A DNA stretch of 64,000 bases from the NCBI GenBank assembly GCA_028554795.2, contig CM068824.1, positions 158,298,289 through 158,362,288 on the forward strand, read 5' to 3'. Both the position numbers and the translations under genes were made by a program. This DNA is from Sinohyriopsis cumingii (taxonomy: Eukaryota; Mollusca; Bivalvia; Unionida; Unionidae). Positions within the stretch are counted from its first letter, which is position 1; each line of letters starts with the position of its first letter. The notes below the pieces were generated by a model. The model had not been told where the DNA came from, did no database searches, and saw only the letters and a program-made list of their open reading frames with translations. Below, in pieces: positions 40,681 through 51,036 of this stretch.

Positions 40681-41641
40681 ATGGCGTCCCTTCAGTCGCA
40701 TATTCCCGTCAAATTGATTCGTGCCTTGTATGGCATCAGTCGAGAAAAAAAATCCACAAACACGAGCTCGTGTCTTAGAAGCTAGTCTCAAAGAAGTCTT
40801 ACGATGGTTCACGGTGACGGCACGTCAATTGCTACAAGGGATCATTCAGATTCCTCATCATACCAAACGCTTTTTTGATCGAAAGAAAGTCGCTTTGACC
40901 CAACTGGCCGATCCCCGCATCGACACTCAAACCAAAAAACAAATCATTTTGAAACCTGGAGGGAGCGGTACTCTAGGAGGGGTCATCATTCACTCTCTCT
41001 TAAGATGGGATCCTAATGCCCCCAAAGTTCTCCCCAAGAAAAAAGTCAAACGAAGCTCCAAGAAGAAGAAAAAGACCAGGTCCCCAAGGAGACCCGTGTC
41101 TCCAAGAACTTCTCCAGTGGCGGGACCCTCCTCTTACCAATCACCACCCCGGAAAAAGAAAAGAAGCCCCCAGAAAAAGAAACAGAGAAAAAGTCCCCAG
41201 AAAAAGAAGAGCCCACAGAAGAAAACTAGTCGCAAGAGAGACACTTCGGCCAGGACGCAACCTTACACTCGCAAACCACGACCTGCCACAGCGGTGTCTG
41301 CGTCTCCGGCAGCCTCAAGTTCATCCACTTCTCCGTTGATGACACCAAGAACTGAAGAGTACTTGGAGACGTTGATCACACCAAGAACTTCTCCGTTGAT
41401 GACCCCAAGAACTTCCCCAGTGGCAGGACCCTCCATTTTAGTGGCAGTGGCTGCTGCTTACAAAGTACTTTCTGCCAAAATCAAAGTCCAAGAAAGATCG
41501 GGCATGTTACAAAGTTTACTGGATTTGTCCAAGCAAGAATTGGCTCGATTTAGTCCGTTACGTACCCCTGCACGACGTGTCATGCCTGTCCTCAAGTTGA
41601 TACGACGTAAAGACAATCATTGGCGACGTGTTCCAGTATAA
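40681..41641 (+). pseudogene. Polinton core-like protein with SPKK-type basic tail, frameshifted
   Basis: The ATG at 40681 opens a frame that changes at an A8 run (40745-40752) into the long frame to 41641. The first 100 residues resemble the conserved Polinton small-protein family with a helical 'LEASLKEVLRWF' region and a GGSGTLGG glycine motif. A long tail follows with repeated SPKK/SPQKKK units (41030-41240) and TPRTSPVAGPS repeats (41098 and 41400), similar in style to histone-tail and minor-groove-binding motifs. A TATA box (TCTATAAAAA) stands at 40632-40641. Chromatin-like packing of viral DNA is inference. Confidence 0.6.
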
Positions 41642-41689
41642 AAAAGGTGTGTGAACAAGTAGGCTATCAGTGTTTTGGTGCTCCTAAAG

Positions 41690-42079
41690 ATGTCACCCTC
41701 CACAAAACATCCCTCTTCTAAACAACCCCAAGGAAAGAAAAGGAAAGGACTGCCACCACGTTTAGTCAAACATGGGGACATGTTATCTGTCCTGTCCAAA
41801 GCTTCTCCACCCCTACGAGAAAAACTCATTCAATCGGCCTCCAAAGAGGTCATCGATACCGTGTGCGAATGCTGTTTGAACGTCTTGAAAGGCACGATCC
41901 CTTTGTCCAAACACCAGAAACAATGCTTAGGCAAACATCGTCACGTTCAAAAGAAAATTCCCATTCGTCAAAAGAAGAAGATGTTGGTCCAACGTGGAGG
42001 CATTTGACCCCTCTTGTTAGGCACATTGCTGAAAGGAGTCTTGGGAACCATGCTGGGAGGGCTGGTGGGAGCAAGATAA
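41690..42079 (+). pseudogene. Polinton conserved small protein, one TGA
   Basis: A frame of 130 codons; TGA at 42005-42007 falls just after the conserved QRGG motif, and the same frame then continues with a hydrophobic Leu/Gly end (LLGTLLKGVLGTMLGG). The middle (CLNVLKGTIPLSKHQK) is a widespread signature of short proteins beside Polinton and some DIRS genes. It is a shorter paralogue of the gene at 40681. TATA-like TATAAAAAAG at 41637 precedes it. Confidence 0.7.
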
Positions 42080-42128
42080 AAAGGCCCTCTGAAGACCCAA
42101 GATCTCAGAATCAACCCTTGACAACCCC

Positions 42129-42740
42129 ATGGAAGGACGAAAACTAGCTTTAGTGCCTTACAAACGATGGATGGAATACCATCGTTGGCAAGAACAACGC
42201 ACCCCGCATTTACCTCCCAATCCCCATTTGAGCGTGATGTCCCAGTTACAACACGAATTGCAGTCCTTGATGGATCGCCAAGATTTGTCCGAAACAGAAA
42301 AATTGCAAAAGTACGGTCAACTCTTGCAACGACTGCAACACTTTCACCAGAAAGCTTTAGATGAAACAGCTCTACCCACTCTGAAAGATTTTAAGACCTT
42401 GATGAAACGTCCAGCACCATCACCAGTACCACCACTACCAGTGACCAAGACAGAAAAAGAAGAAGAAGAAGAAGGGTTTCAAACTGCACCAGAAAACGTA
42501 CACAAGTTAACAACACCACCTACCTCCAGAATTGGATGGATTAAAAAGATGATGACCACCCCTTCTTCATCACAAGAGAAAAAGAAGGTGAAGACAGAAG
42601 TGAAACAAGAACCGATATCCCCTGTTCAGACATCCTCCTCTGCGACACCTATTGCCGGTCGCACACGCAAAGCATTGCAATCCAAGAAAGTACCCCAAGA
42701 GAAAAAGAGTAACATCCTCCAAGAGTGGGTGCCTTATTAA
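42129..42740 (+). CDS. Polinton conserved protein with 'LVPYKRW' start, intact
   Basis: The product has 203 residues. It begins MEGRKLALVPYKRWMEYHRW, then a helical domain (SETEKLQKYGQLLQRLQHF) and a Pro/Lys/Glu/Thr-rich tail with a short conserved end (NILQEWVPY). Proteins starting with basic residues plus 'LVP' and an EK-x-x-x-Y-x-x-x-LQ-x-L helix are found in most Polintons next to the integrase; function unknown. The open frame is unbroken. Confidence 0.7.
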   Translation: MEGRKLALVPYKRWMEYHRWQEQRTPHLPPNPHLSVMSQLQHELQSLMDRQDLSETEKLQKYGQLLQRLQHFHQKALDETALPTLKDFKTLMKRPAPSPVPPLPVTKTEKEEEEEGFQTAPENVHKLTTPPTSRIGWIKKMMTTPSSSQEKKKVKTEVKQEPISPVQTSSSATPIAGRTRKALQSKKVPQEKKSNILQEWVPY

Positions 42741-42755
42741 CACACAAACCAACAA

Positions 42756-43865
42756 ATGGAAAAAGTCTTAGCCAGCATTTACTACGATCCGTCCCATCCT
42801 GTAGGTTACGCAGGAGTTCAAAAATTGTATCGTGCTCCCAAAACGCGACTGAAAAGTCTCCGTTTACCTCAAGTGCAACGATGGTTACAAGACCAAGCTA
42901 CCTACACGTTACACAAACCCATTCGACGCAAGTTTTCCAGAAGTCACACCCAAGTGGAAGGCATCGATCATCAATGGCAAGCCGATTTAGCCGATGTCTC
43001 TCATTTGGCCAGCTACAATCGTGGCTACAAATATTTGTTTTGTGTCATCGACGTCTGTTCCAAATTTGCCTAGGTCGTACCCTTGACTTCCAAATCGAGC
43101 AGCGAGTTAGTGCAAGCCCTGCAACGAGTGTTGAAACAAAGCAGTCGTCACCCTCTTCGATGGCAAACGGACAAAGGCACCGAATTTCTGAACCAAGCTT
43201 TCCAAAAAGAATTAAAGAAACGTGACATTCATTTTTTTACCACCGAGAATCCCGAAACCAAAACCAGCATCGTGGAACGTTTTCAACGCACTTTGAAAGA
43301 ACGCATGTGGAAATATTTTACGCATCACCACACTCTGAAGTACATCGACATCTTACCGCACCTGGTGCAAGCGTACAACCAATCTTACCATCGAAGTATC
43401 AGACGTGCCCCGCAAGAGGTGACTCCGGAAAACGAAGTGTTGGTGTTTGAGCGCCTGTTTGGTACGTCCCCGACGAGGGCTGTCCCCAAGAAAAGTGGAG
43501 TGTTGACCGTAGGAGATTAGGTGCGCATTGGCAAAACCAAACGCACTTTCGACAAAGGTTACTTACCTAACTGGACGACCGAATTGTTTCGTGTCACTGA
43601 ACGAGTGCATGGCCGTCATCCTGCCGTCTATAAATTGGAAGACGTGAACGGAGAAGTGCTCAAAAGAACGTTTTACTTACCCGAGTTACAACGTGTCACC
43701 AAAAAAGAAGACGACGTGTACGACATCGAAAGCTTTCTCGAACGCAGAACCCGTAAAGTGGGCAAACGACGTGTCAAAGAAGTCAAAGTACGTTGGAAAG
43801 GATATCCACCCAGTTTTGATTCTTGGATCGACGCTTCGCAAGTCATCGACTATAAAAAGAAGTGA
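42756..43865 (+). pseudogene. RVE integrase with C-terminal chromodomain, two TAG stops
   Basis: One frame runs through with TAG at 43071-43073 and 43518-43520. The DDE triad is intact: WQADLADV, WQTDKGTEF and SIVERFQRTLKER. The zinc-like N-terminal part is short. After a GYLPNW segment, a chromodomain closes the protein (YDIESFLERR, VRWKGYPPSFDSWID), a targeting module typical of Polinton integrases that recognises histone marks. The first stop sits where family members usually have tryptophan (inference), suggesting a TGG to TAG change. Confidence 0.88.
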
Positions 43866-43870
43866 CCATC

Positions 43871-44287
43871 ATGCCCTTTCACACAGACGCAGCTACTACT
43901 GCTACCACTCCTTCATTCAGTTCTTCTCTGCAAGATTTGCAAAAACAACCCTTGTGGGTGTGGTGTGGAGAACGTGTGCCTAAAACACAAATCGTCTTTT
44001 TCTGCCAAATCTTCGTGGTGTATTGTGTCATCGGGGCAGCCATCGCCAATTTAAGTTTGCAACAAGGAGACAAACAATTGTGGACCATTTTATTGAGCAG
44101 CTGCATCGGTTACCTGCTTCCGAATCCCTCCCTGAAATTCGCCTCAGACGGGAACCACGGGAACCTTGTGTCCAGTGCCAGTGTCAGTCACCACTCAAAT
44201 AACAACAACAACAACCCTATTTTGGGCGGAGACACGCCTCTGACGTCCAGTAACCCCTCGGACAGCCACAGAACTCTGGAATTATGA
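43871..44287 (+). CDS. Polinton two-pass membrane protein, intact
   Basis: The product has 138 residues from the ATG at 43871. Hydrophobic segments IVFFCQIFVVYCVIGAAIA and LWTILLSSCIGYLLP are joined by a short NLSLQQGDKQ loop, and a Ser/Asn-rich tail follows. The 'VP-x-x-Q then two-pass ... GYLLPNP' layout is a recurrent small virion-gene neighbour in Polintons. Its stop overlaps the penton start (ATGA at 44284), so the two are likely translated from one transcript. A TATA box (TATAAAAAGA) lies at 43851. Confidence 0.65.
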   Translation: MPFHTDAATTATTPSFSSSLQDLQKQPLWVWCGERVPKTQIVFFCQIFVVYCVIGAAIANLSLQQGDKQLWTILLSSCIGYLLPNPSLKFASDGNHGNLVSSASVSHHSNNNNNNPILGGDTPLTSSNPSDSHRTLEL

Positions 44288-45212
44288 GTCACCAAAACCA
44301 ATTTTACTTAACCTTACCCAGTGACAGTTCCATGGAGGTGTTTCCCAAGAACACGTTGTGCTGTTACACGGCCAAATTACCTCAGATCATCCCATTAGAC
44401 CACGAAGCCCATTGGGAAGTGGCTTTAGTAGAAATCATTCACCCGACTCAAGTTCTCAATGTCCTTCCCAATCAAAATTATTTTGATGTGGAAGTTCATG
44501 ACGAACCATAGCAACAGTACTTGGATACCTATGTCAAATATGACAAGAAAACCCCTGGCACAAAAAATCAAAAGTACACCACCTATCACTTGTTCGTTCC
44601 CCGAGGCTATTATTTTAGTGGTCAACATTTGGTGTGCACCATAACCTCCAGGTTTAATGTCGTGTTTTTGAAAGCTTTGGAAAGTGTCAAAAAAAGTGTC
44701 ACCGTGGAATACCACAAAGCAGCTCGTCGCTTCTTGATGAAATTTGACGGGGGTAAAATCGTCTCGATTTTATTTTGTCCTGAATTGTTTGACATGTTGG
44801 GCGGAGACATGGACATGAGAAAGGCCATGCTCAAGAAAAACGAATTACCAATCATTTACGACAACGAGTCTTTTAGCAAGTTAGTTCGTGCCCCGGTAGA
44901 ACTGAACCAAGGACTGAATTTGATGTTTGTGTACTCCGATGTGGTGGAGTATAACGTGGTGGGACAGACCTCTGTACCGTTACTGCGTGTCATTCCTTTC
45001 AAAGTGGATTCTGCCACGGTCACTGACGAGGAAGGTGGAAACACTTACCACGTTCACCGCGAATTTGTACATCCTCACTATTTGCATTTCAGCAAGTCGT
45101 ATTTGGACACGGTCAACATTGCTATAAAAGGAGATCTGGGACAAAATATTCCATTCACCAAAGGAAAAGTCACGGTGAAACTCCATTTTCGAAAACGGTT
45201 CTCTCACGATTC
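44284..45212 (+). pseudogene. Penton-like minor capsid protein, one TAG, tail hit by LINE
   Basis: A single frame from the ATG at 44284 is interrupted by TAG at 44509-44511 and otherwise runs to the LINE junction. It has the Polinton penton pattern: FYLTLPSDSS near the start, WEVALVEI, HLFVPRGYYFSG, and a closing strand GKVTVKLHFRKRF. The LINE entered at the second-last codon, so the native stop was separated; the frame now reads a few Phe codons from the LINE poly-T before stopping at 45241. The original end lies beyond the LINE at about 50594. Confidence 0.85.
45199..45212. repeat. 14-bp target duplication of the LINE (left)
   Basis: TTCTCTCACGATTC here is repeated exactly at 50579-50592. 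It marks the LINE insertion by target-primed reverse transcription. Confidence 0.92.
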
Positions 45213-45467
45213 TTTTTTTTTTTTTTTTTTATTAACCCCGTAATAGGTTGACCACTGGGTCGGGGGACCATCCCAGGATCACCTTACAATCAAACATTTC
45301 TGGTTATCAGATAATCTAGGGATAATAAATATAATCTACAGAGAAAGTAAAAAAGAAACACACACACACACACGCATATACACATGCATATGGCACAAAA
45401 TCTAGGTGACATGGCTTTTGTGATATTACAGTATTTTGTTCCTGTTTACCCTCAAATCAGAGACAAG

Positions 45468-48400
45468 TTAAATGTTCATTGTTGAGGTCCATTTTTGAAG
45501 AAATTGGTCCTCTTTTTTATTTACCTTGGCAGTGTAATTTTCAATGTTCTTATGCATTGCAACTATTTGCTTAAAAGCAAAAATAGAAGGATTTTTCATA
45601 TTGAATCTGCAAGTATAAATATAATATTTTGCCAAAATAAGCAGAAAATTACCCAAACTGTCCAGTTGTTCACTTCCTAAAAATGTTTCTTTTTTGGACA
45701 GATGTACAATATTTGGGCAAAAAGGTGCAAAAACTTCAATAAAACGGTACCAAAACTGTGAAGTAATACTGCAGTCATAAAAGAGATGCTCAATACTTTC
45801 AGTTTCACTCTTACAGAAAGTACATTTGTTGTCATCAAATATGTTAATTCTTTTAAGAAAATCATTAGTAGCGATTATTCTATGGATTAATTTAAAGTTA
45901 AAAGAGATCAACTTGGTATCCTTGGTACAGCATTTTGCCCGGCTATATATACCAGACCACTGCTCACTACTTATATTTTTATTTAATACTTGCATCCAAG
46001 TTTCTTGCTTCGCAGTGTGTTGCCTTTTAGCTTCCTGTAAAAGATCTTTGTAAATAAACTTGAGTGAATCTTGTTTTCGCAAGTTCGTTATTTTATCCTC
46101 CTGCTTATCAAAATTATTATGTACTAGGTGGTTTTTTATGGCATCTTTCCATGCTTTAGGAATTCTGGATATTAAGGAGAAGTATTTCAAGAAATCATCG
46201 CTTCCAGTTTTTTGTTTTATTATCTCAAAAGGTATTAAATTACCGTGAACATCTACTAGATCGTTCAGAATTTCAAAACCAACTTCTGTCCAGGATTTGT
46301 ATTGATAGATCATTTTAGGGGGGACAAAATTTAAAATACTCATGGATAGATACTCGTTAGGATTTTGCGGTTCTTCTTTCCATTTAGATACTGCCAAAAT
46401 TACATCTCTCCAAAAACTGTTTTTAATGAACTTACAAAATTCTTCTAATTTCCTTCTCCCTAAATTCCAAATATCCTTTTTATTTCTGAGTATAGTTGTA
46501 TTGACTAAGTTCTGCCACGTTCCATTTTCCTTTTCCAGCAATCTTTTAACCCATCTTATCTTAATATACCTAATGAATGAAAATATGTGTATCATATTTA
46601 GTCCTCCCTCGTTTTCTGGGGAAACTAGTATATCACGTTTTATTCTCTCTACTTTTCCACCCCATACAAATTTAAATAACATGCGATTTAGTTCTGCTTC
46701 AACTTTTGCTGATGGGTTAGGAAGTGCTGAAAAAAGATGTATGAATATGGGCAGAACAAGAGTCTTTACAACAATTACTTTACCAACTATTGATAGATGT
46801 CTTTGACTCCAGCTTGCCAGTATTCGTTTTGCCTTTGTTAGTTTCTTCATATAATTGATTTCCACCATCTGTTGTAAATCTGGAGAAAATTCTATGCCAA
46901 GGAGTGTAAAGTTAGAAGAGGACCAAATTAGGCCCATTTCGGGACATATTCTTTCATTAGAAAATTTCCTGTTTCCAATCCAAATAGCTTTTGTTTTTGT
47001 TATGTTACATTTAAGTCCCGATAATAGAGAAAAACCTTGCAAGATATTCATAGTTGCTTCAAGAGAAAAACTAGATCCATCAAGAAGAATAAAAGCGTCA
47101 TCGGCATACTGACCCAATTTATATTCACTGGCGTCAAAGATTACTCCCCGTACATCCACGTTTTGCTTTAAAGTTATAGCTAAAATCTCAACTCCAATGA
47201 TAAACAAATAAGGTGCAAGGGGATCTCCTTGACGACATCCTCTTTCAAGTCTGAAAAAAGATGACATATGTCCATTATTTATAACACAACTATTAGAGTC
47301 ATTACAAAACAGTTTAAACCACTTACAAATGGAATCACCAAAATTAAAAGATTGTAGAGCTTCTTCTACAAAGATCCAGTTAATTGAGTCAAAGGCTTTT
47401 TCGAAATCTATTAACAATAATAAACCATATCTGTTTTCATTCTCAAGTTGGTCCATGATATCATATAATAGTCTGGTGTTTTCTCCAATGAATCTACCCT
47501 TCATATATCCTTTCTGAGTATCGCTGATTATTGATGGAAGAACCTTTTTAATCCTAGCTGCAATTGCTCCCGAAGCAATCTTATAATCAGTATTTAAAAG
47601 TGATATAGGTCTCCAGTTTTTAAAATATCTTCTGTCTTTTTCCTCCTTTGGTAGACAGGTGATGACTCCTTGAGTCTGAAAATCTGAAAGTTTTCCTACA
47701 GTATATCCGTAATTTATTGATCTACATATAAATCCCCCCAGAGACTTCCAAAAGAATTTATAGAACTCTACAGTGAATCCATCCGAGCCAGGACTTTTTC
47801 CATTTTCCATCCGTTTTAGAGACATACCAAATTCATTAATTGTAAGCAGACCCTCGCATGATTCTCTTTCCTCTCGACTAAGTTTAATATTGTGATTAAA
47901 AAATCTATTTCGAGTTTCATGAATAGCCTCATCATCAAGCTGAGCAATTCTACTTTTGAACAATTCCATATAAAACTGTTTTTGTGCTTCTAAAATATCT
48001 ATTTGGTCAGATATATTTGTCCCATCATCTAAAATAATTTCCTTTATTGTCTTATTAACATAGTTTCTTTTTTCAAGATTTAAAAAGTACTTTGTGCTTT
48101 TTTCCCCAAATTCATACCATCTAGCTTTAGATCTTAATATAACACCTTCTATGTATTTTTTCCTAGATTCCTCTAATTCTGTTTTTTTTCTCTCTAAATT
48201 TTCCAGAATTTCCCCATTTATGTTATTCGACAGTCCCCCCTGAATTTCTATTATTTCCTGCTCAATTTTCTTTAATTTTTCCCGTTTCTCTTTTGATTTC
48301 CTAATAGAATAACCTATAGTTTCAGATCTTATTTTCATTTTCAAAATTTCAAAGAACATTTGGTCGTTACAGGAAAGAGAAACATGGAGAGAGTCATCTT

Positions 48401-49247
48401 TATTTCCCCCTACATAATATTCATTTACAGTGTCAGTTATACACTTTTTGACCAAATCAGTATACTCAATGTTCCTCAACAGTTGGTTATTAAATTTCCA
48501 ATATCCTTTTCCCCTTGGAAACGTTGAAAACGCCACACTCAAAACAATAGCTGAATGATCAGTCTTGTACCCTGGTAAGATACATGCATCCGCTGTATTC
48601 ATATGAATGTCATCTGATACAAGAAAGTAATCTAGTCTACTTTGTTTCAAGGGAGATTTTTGCCTCCAGGTATACATCTTTAAGTCTTGGTTGGAATTTC
48701 GCCAGGGATCAATTAATTCCAATTCGTTTTTCAGGTCTTGAATCGCTGCCCTAGACTGTTGGTGTTTGTCATGTAAAATATTATAAGTATCCAAATCTAA
48801 GTCTTGAACAGCATTCCAGTCTCCGCACATTATAATTGATGAGTTCTCAAAACATAAAGTCTCCTCCTTTAACTTTCTAAAAAAGCTAGGATTATCATCA
48901 TTATAACCATACAAATTCACGAGGGTTATTCTGTTGCCATTAATTGTAATATCTAAAATAATAAATCTCCCTTGACTGTCACATCTTTCTCTATGAATTA
49001 TAAATTCAAAAGTATTTCTAAAAAATATTGCAACCCCAGCACTCTTACTAGAGCAGTGGCTAAATATACATTTGTATCCCCATTCAGCTGCCCAATATAT
49101 TTCATCGTTCTTTGTACTATGAGTTTCTTGCAAGCATATTATAGATACATTCTTTTGTTTTACCCAGTGAAAAATATCCCTTCGTTTTAAGACTGAACCT
49201 TGCAGGCCTCTAACATTAATAGATATAATTTTTATTTTATTATCCAT
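45468..49247 (-). CDS. LINE ORF2: endonuclease-reverse transcriptase
   Basis: The product has 1259 residues. The APE-type endonuclease carries ISINVRGLQG, CLQETHS, CGDWNAV, RLDYFLVSD and KTDHSAI in order. The reverse transcriptase follows: SPGSDGFTVEFYK, LLIDFEKAFDSINW, GCRQGDPLAPYLF and the catalytic QYADDAF near residue 715. A CCHC-type knuckle near the end (CTFCKSETESIEHLFYDC) is typical of L1/Tx1-like elements. No stop or frameshift, so it may be active, although this copy lacks a 5' end. Confidence 0.92.
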   Translation of the reverse strand: MDNKIKIISINVRGLQGSVLKRRDIFHWVKQKNVSIICLQETHSTKNDEIYWAAEWGYKCIFSHCSSKSAGVAIFFRNTFEFIIHRERCDSQGRFIILDITINGNRITLVNLYGYNDDNPSFFRKLKEETLCFENSSIIMCGDWNAVQDLDLDTYNILHDKHQQSRAAIQDLKNELELIDPWRNSNQDLKMYTWRQKSPLKQSRLDYFLVSDDIHMNTADACILPGYKTDHSAIVLSVAFSTFPRGKGYWKFNNQLLRNIEYTDLVKKCITDTVNEYYVGGNKDDSLHVSLSCNDQMFFEILKMKIRSETIGYSIRKSKEKREKLKKIEQEIIEIQGGLSNNINGEILENLERKKTELEESRKKYIEGVILRSKARWYEFGEKSTKYFLNLEKRNYVNKTIKEIILDDGTNISDQIDILEAQKQFYMELFKSRIAQLDDEAIHETRNRFFNHNIKLSREERESCEGLLTINEFGMSLKRMENGKSPGSDGFTVEFYKFFWKSLGGFICRSINYGYTVGKLSDFQTQGVITCLPKEEKDRRYFKNWRPISLLNTDYKIASGAIAARIKKVLPSIISDTQKGYMKGRFIGENTRLLYDIMDQLENENRYGLLLLIDFEKAFDSINWIFVEEALQSFNFGDSICKWFKLFCNDSNSCVINNGHMSSFFRLERGCRQGDPLAPYLFIIGVEILAITLKQNVDVRGVIFDASEYKLGQYADDAFILLDGSSFSLEATMNILQGFSLLSGLKCNITKTKAIWIGNRKFSNERICPEMGLIWSSSNFTLLGIEFSPDLQQMVEINYMKKLTKAKRILASWSQRHLSIVGKVIVVKTLVLPIFIHLFSALPNPSAKVEAELNRMLFKFVWGGKVERIKRDILVSPENEGGLNMIHIFSFIRYIKIRWVKRLLEKENGTWQNLVNTTILRNKKDIWNLGRRKLEEFCKFIKNSFWRDVILAVSKWKEEPQNPNEYLSMSILNFVPPKMIYQYKSWTEVGFEILNDLVDVHGNLIPFEIIKQKTGSDDFLKYFSLISRIPKAWKDAIKNHLVHNNFDKQEDKITNLRKQDSLKFIYKDLLQEAKRQHTAKQETWMQVLNKNISSEQWSGIYSRAKCCTKDTKLISFNFKLIHRIIATNDFLKRINIFDDNKCTFCKSETESIEHLFYDCSITSQFWYRFIEVFAPFCPNIVHLSKKETFLGSEQLDSLGNFLLILAKYYIYTCRFNMKNPSIFAFKQIVAMHKNIENYTAKVNKKEDQFLQKWTSTMNI

Positions 49248-49967
49248 GAAAACAGCAGAAATTTTACAGATACATATTCTTGTACAGGAATGTATGAAGT
49301 AATTATCACCTTGAGTTTATCATATGCATGGCTTTCACACTCACACTCACACAGAATACAAACATCCATAATAAAATCATCCATGGTGTTACAGTAAAGG
49401 CTGTAGCTTTGGCTGCATTTGACATTGATACAGTATACTATGGACAACAAGTGAAACAACTCCATTTGTGATAACTCTTATGCATCTCTGACAGACCTTT
49501 CTGGAGCTAGAGATAGTTTTGTAAACCAAACGGCACAGATTAAAAAGGATATAAATTACAACTTAATGAATGAAAAAAAAGGGTAAAAGGGAAGAAAAAG
49601 AAAGAGTGAAAGAGCACATACAAGGAAGTGGTGGGTGATTGAATGTATGAGCAAAAAATGTGAGACTGAGAGATTTATCATGGAAGAGTAATGTTGAGAA
49701 AAGTGAGTAAATAACTTAGTAAATGTGTATATGAGAGTATAAGAGTGAAAGATGATTTATAAACTAGTGAGAGAATTTATTAGGGAGAGATATAACAGTG
49801 GACCAGCGAATCATCAGACATATAAATTATGGATAAAATTGGTGAGGGAAAGAAGTGTCTTATAAACAAAATATTAAAACAAACTAGAGTAGAAAAAGGA
49901 GTATAAAAACGAAAGTTCACATACCTATTCGGTCAATTTCATAAGTTCACAGAATTGCTTATTACAC

Positions 49968-50578
49968 TTATAATCTAATTTTCTCATCAATTTCATCATA
50001 GATGTCAAATTTTATCCTTTTTCCTGATTTGGTTTTACCATACACAGATCCATTAAAGTACCATGCCCTGTCAATTTCTTGATGCCTGGATAATTTATTT
50101 ATAAGTTCAGTATTCAGCCTGGTTACATCCTCTACCAGTCTAATTCCTTTGTACTGCAGAAACTCCTTCCGCTTCTTGATAATTGGAAGTTTACAATCCA
50201 GACTCCAGAATTTGACAATCACTGGCCTTGGTTGTCCCTGTCGACCTGGAATCCTATGCACAGCCACTATGTCCCTGTTATCTAAATTAATTTTTGTAAC
50301 TTCCTTCACCAACTTCGGAATTCTTTCTCTCAGATTTTCATTTTCCTCCTCCTCCAGCCCTAAAACTTTTATGTTCAGCTTCCTTGAATATTGTTCGAAC
50401 TGGTTTGAAGCTGCACTTGCTTGCTTTGATCTCCTCTCATAATCTTTCATATCAATCCTCATTTTATCATTTTCCTTCTTTACTTCTTGTAATTTTTCTA
50501 ACAGTTGGTGGTTTTCGAATTCCAGTGAATCCACCCTGTCCATCAACTCTCCTGTCCTCTCCTTTATTACCCTCTCAC
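49968..50578 (-). pseudogene. LINE ORF1, 5'-truncated
   Basis: The frame is open to the insertion boundary with no upstream start. From the internal ATG it gives about 190 residues: coiled coil (LLEKLQEVKKENDKMRIDMK), RRM-like domain (NIKVLGLEEEENENLRERI, DIVAVHRIPGR) and C-terminal domain (RPVIVKFWS). This is the L1 ORF1p nucleic-acid chaperone layout; only the N-terminal portion is missing. Confidence 0.85.
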
Positions 50579-50592
50579 TTCTCTCACGATTC
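50579..50592. repeat. 14-bp target duplication of the LINE (right)
   Basis: Exact copy of 45199-45212; the native penton stop codon follows it directly. Confidence 0.92.
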
Positions 50593-50599
50593 GTAAGTC

Positions 50600-51024
50600 A
50601 TGTATCCAGTGTACCGAGGGGTTGCTCGACAGCGAGGACACGGTTTAGGAGATATGTTAAAATCGGCCTTTCGTTCGGTGGCCCCGGTGTTGAAACCGAT
50701 GGTGACACGAGGATTGCACACCTTGAAAGATGCGGCACTGACACACGGCAAAGAATTTCTCCAAAATGTCATCATCGACAACCAAAATCCTAAAGAAGCT
50801 TCATGAGTGCAGGCAAAAATGTCTTGCTGCAAACGGGCAAAGACCTTTTGGGCCGACGAGAAACACCTATAAATGCCCTGCACGCTACCGAGTCAAGCAT
50901 TCAGCAAGGACAAGGCAGAAAGAGACGACGAAGAAAACACCCTTTCACCAGAGTTCACACGTCTAAAGCTAGAAAGGCAAAGAAAAGAAGAACCGTTCGA
51001 GACTTAGACGTTTTCGATTATTGA
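50600..51024 (+). pseudogene. pX-like core protein of element 2, frameshifted
   Basis: The first frame (68 codons) begins MYPVYRGVARQRGHGLGDML, the Polinton pX signature shared with the element 1 gene at 17506, and stops at 50804-50806. A second frame in another register runs from 50803 to 51024 with a strongly basic stretch (GRKRRRRKHP) and a short acidic end (RDLDVFDY), the expected C-terminus of the same protein. A one-base change near 50800 is the likely break. Its TATA box (GCTATAAAAG, 45121) has been pushed 5.4 kb away by the LINE. Confidence 0.75.
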
Positions 51025-51036
51025 GAAAGAGAAAAA

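Larger units (their letters stand above)
45213..50578 (-). mobile_element. L1/Tx1-type LINE, 5'-truncated, ORF2 intact
   Basis: The minus-strand element has an 18-base poly-A tail (plus-strand T run 45213-45230), a complete ORF2, a spacer of about 720 bp and an ORF1 truncated at its 5' end by the insertion boundary (50578). A perfect 14-bp duplication and open ORF2 indicate a young copy. Insertion into the Polinton came after Polinton integration. Non-coding parts (45231-45467 and 49248-49967) show no other gene. Confidence 0.92.
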
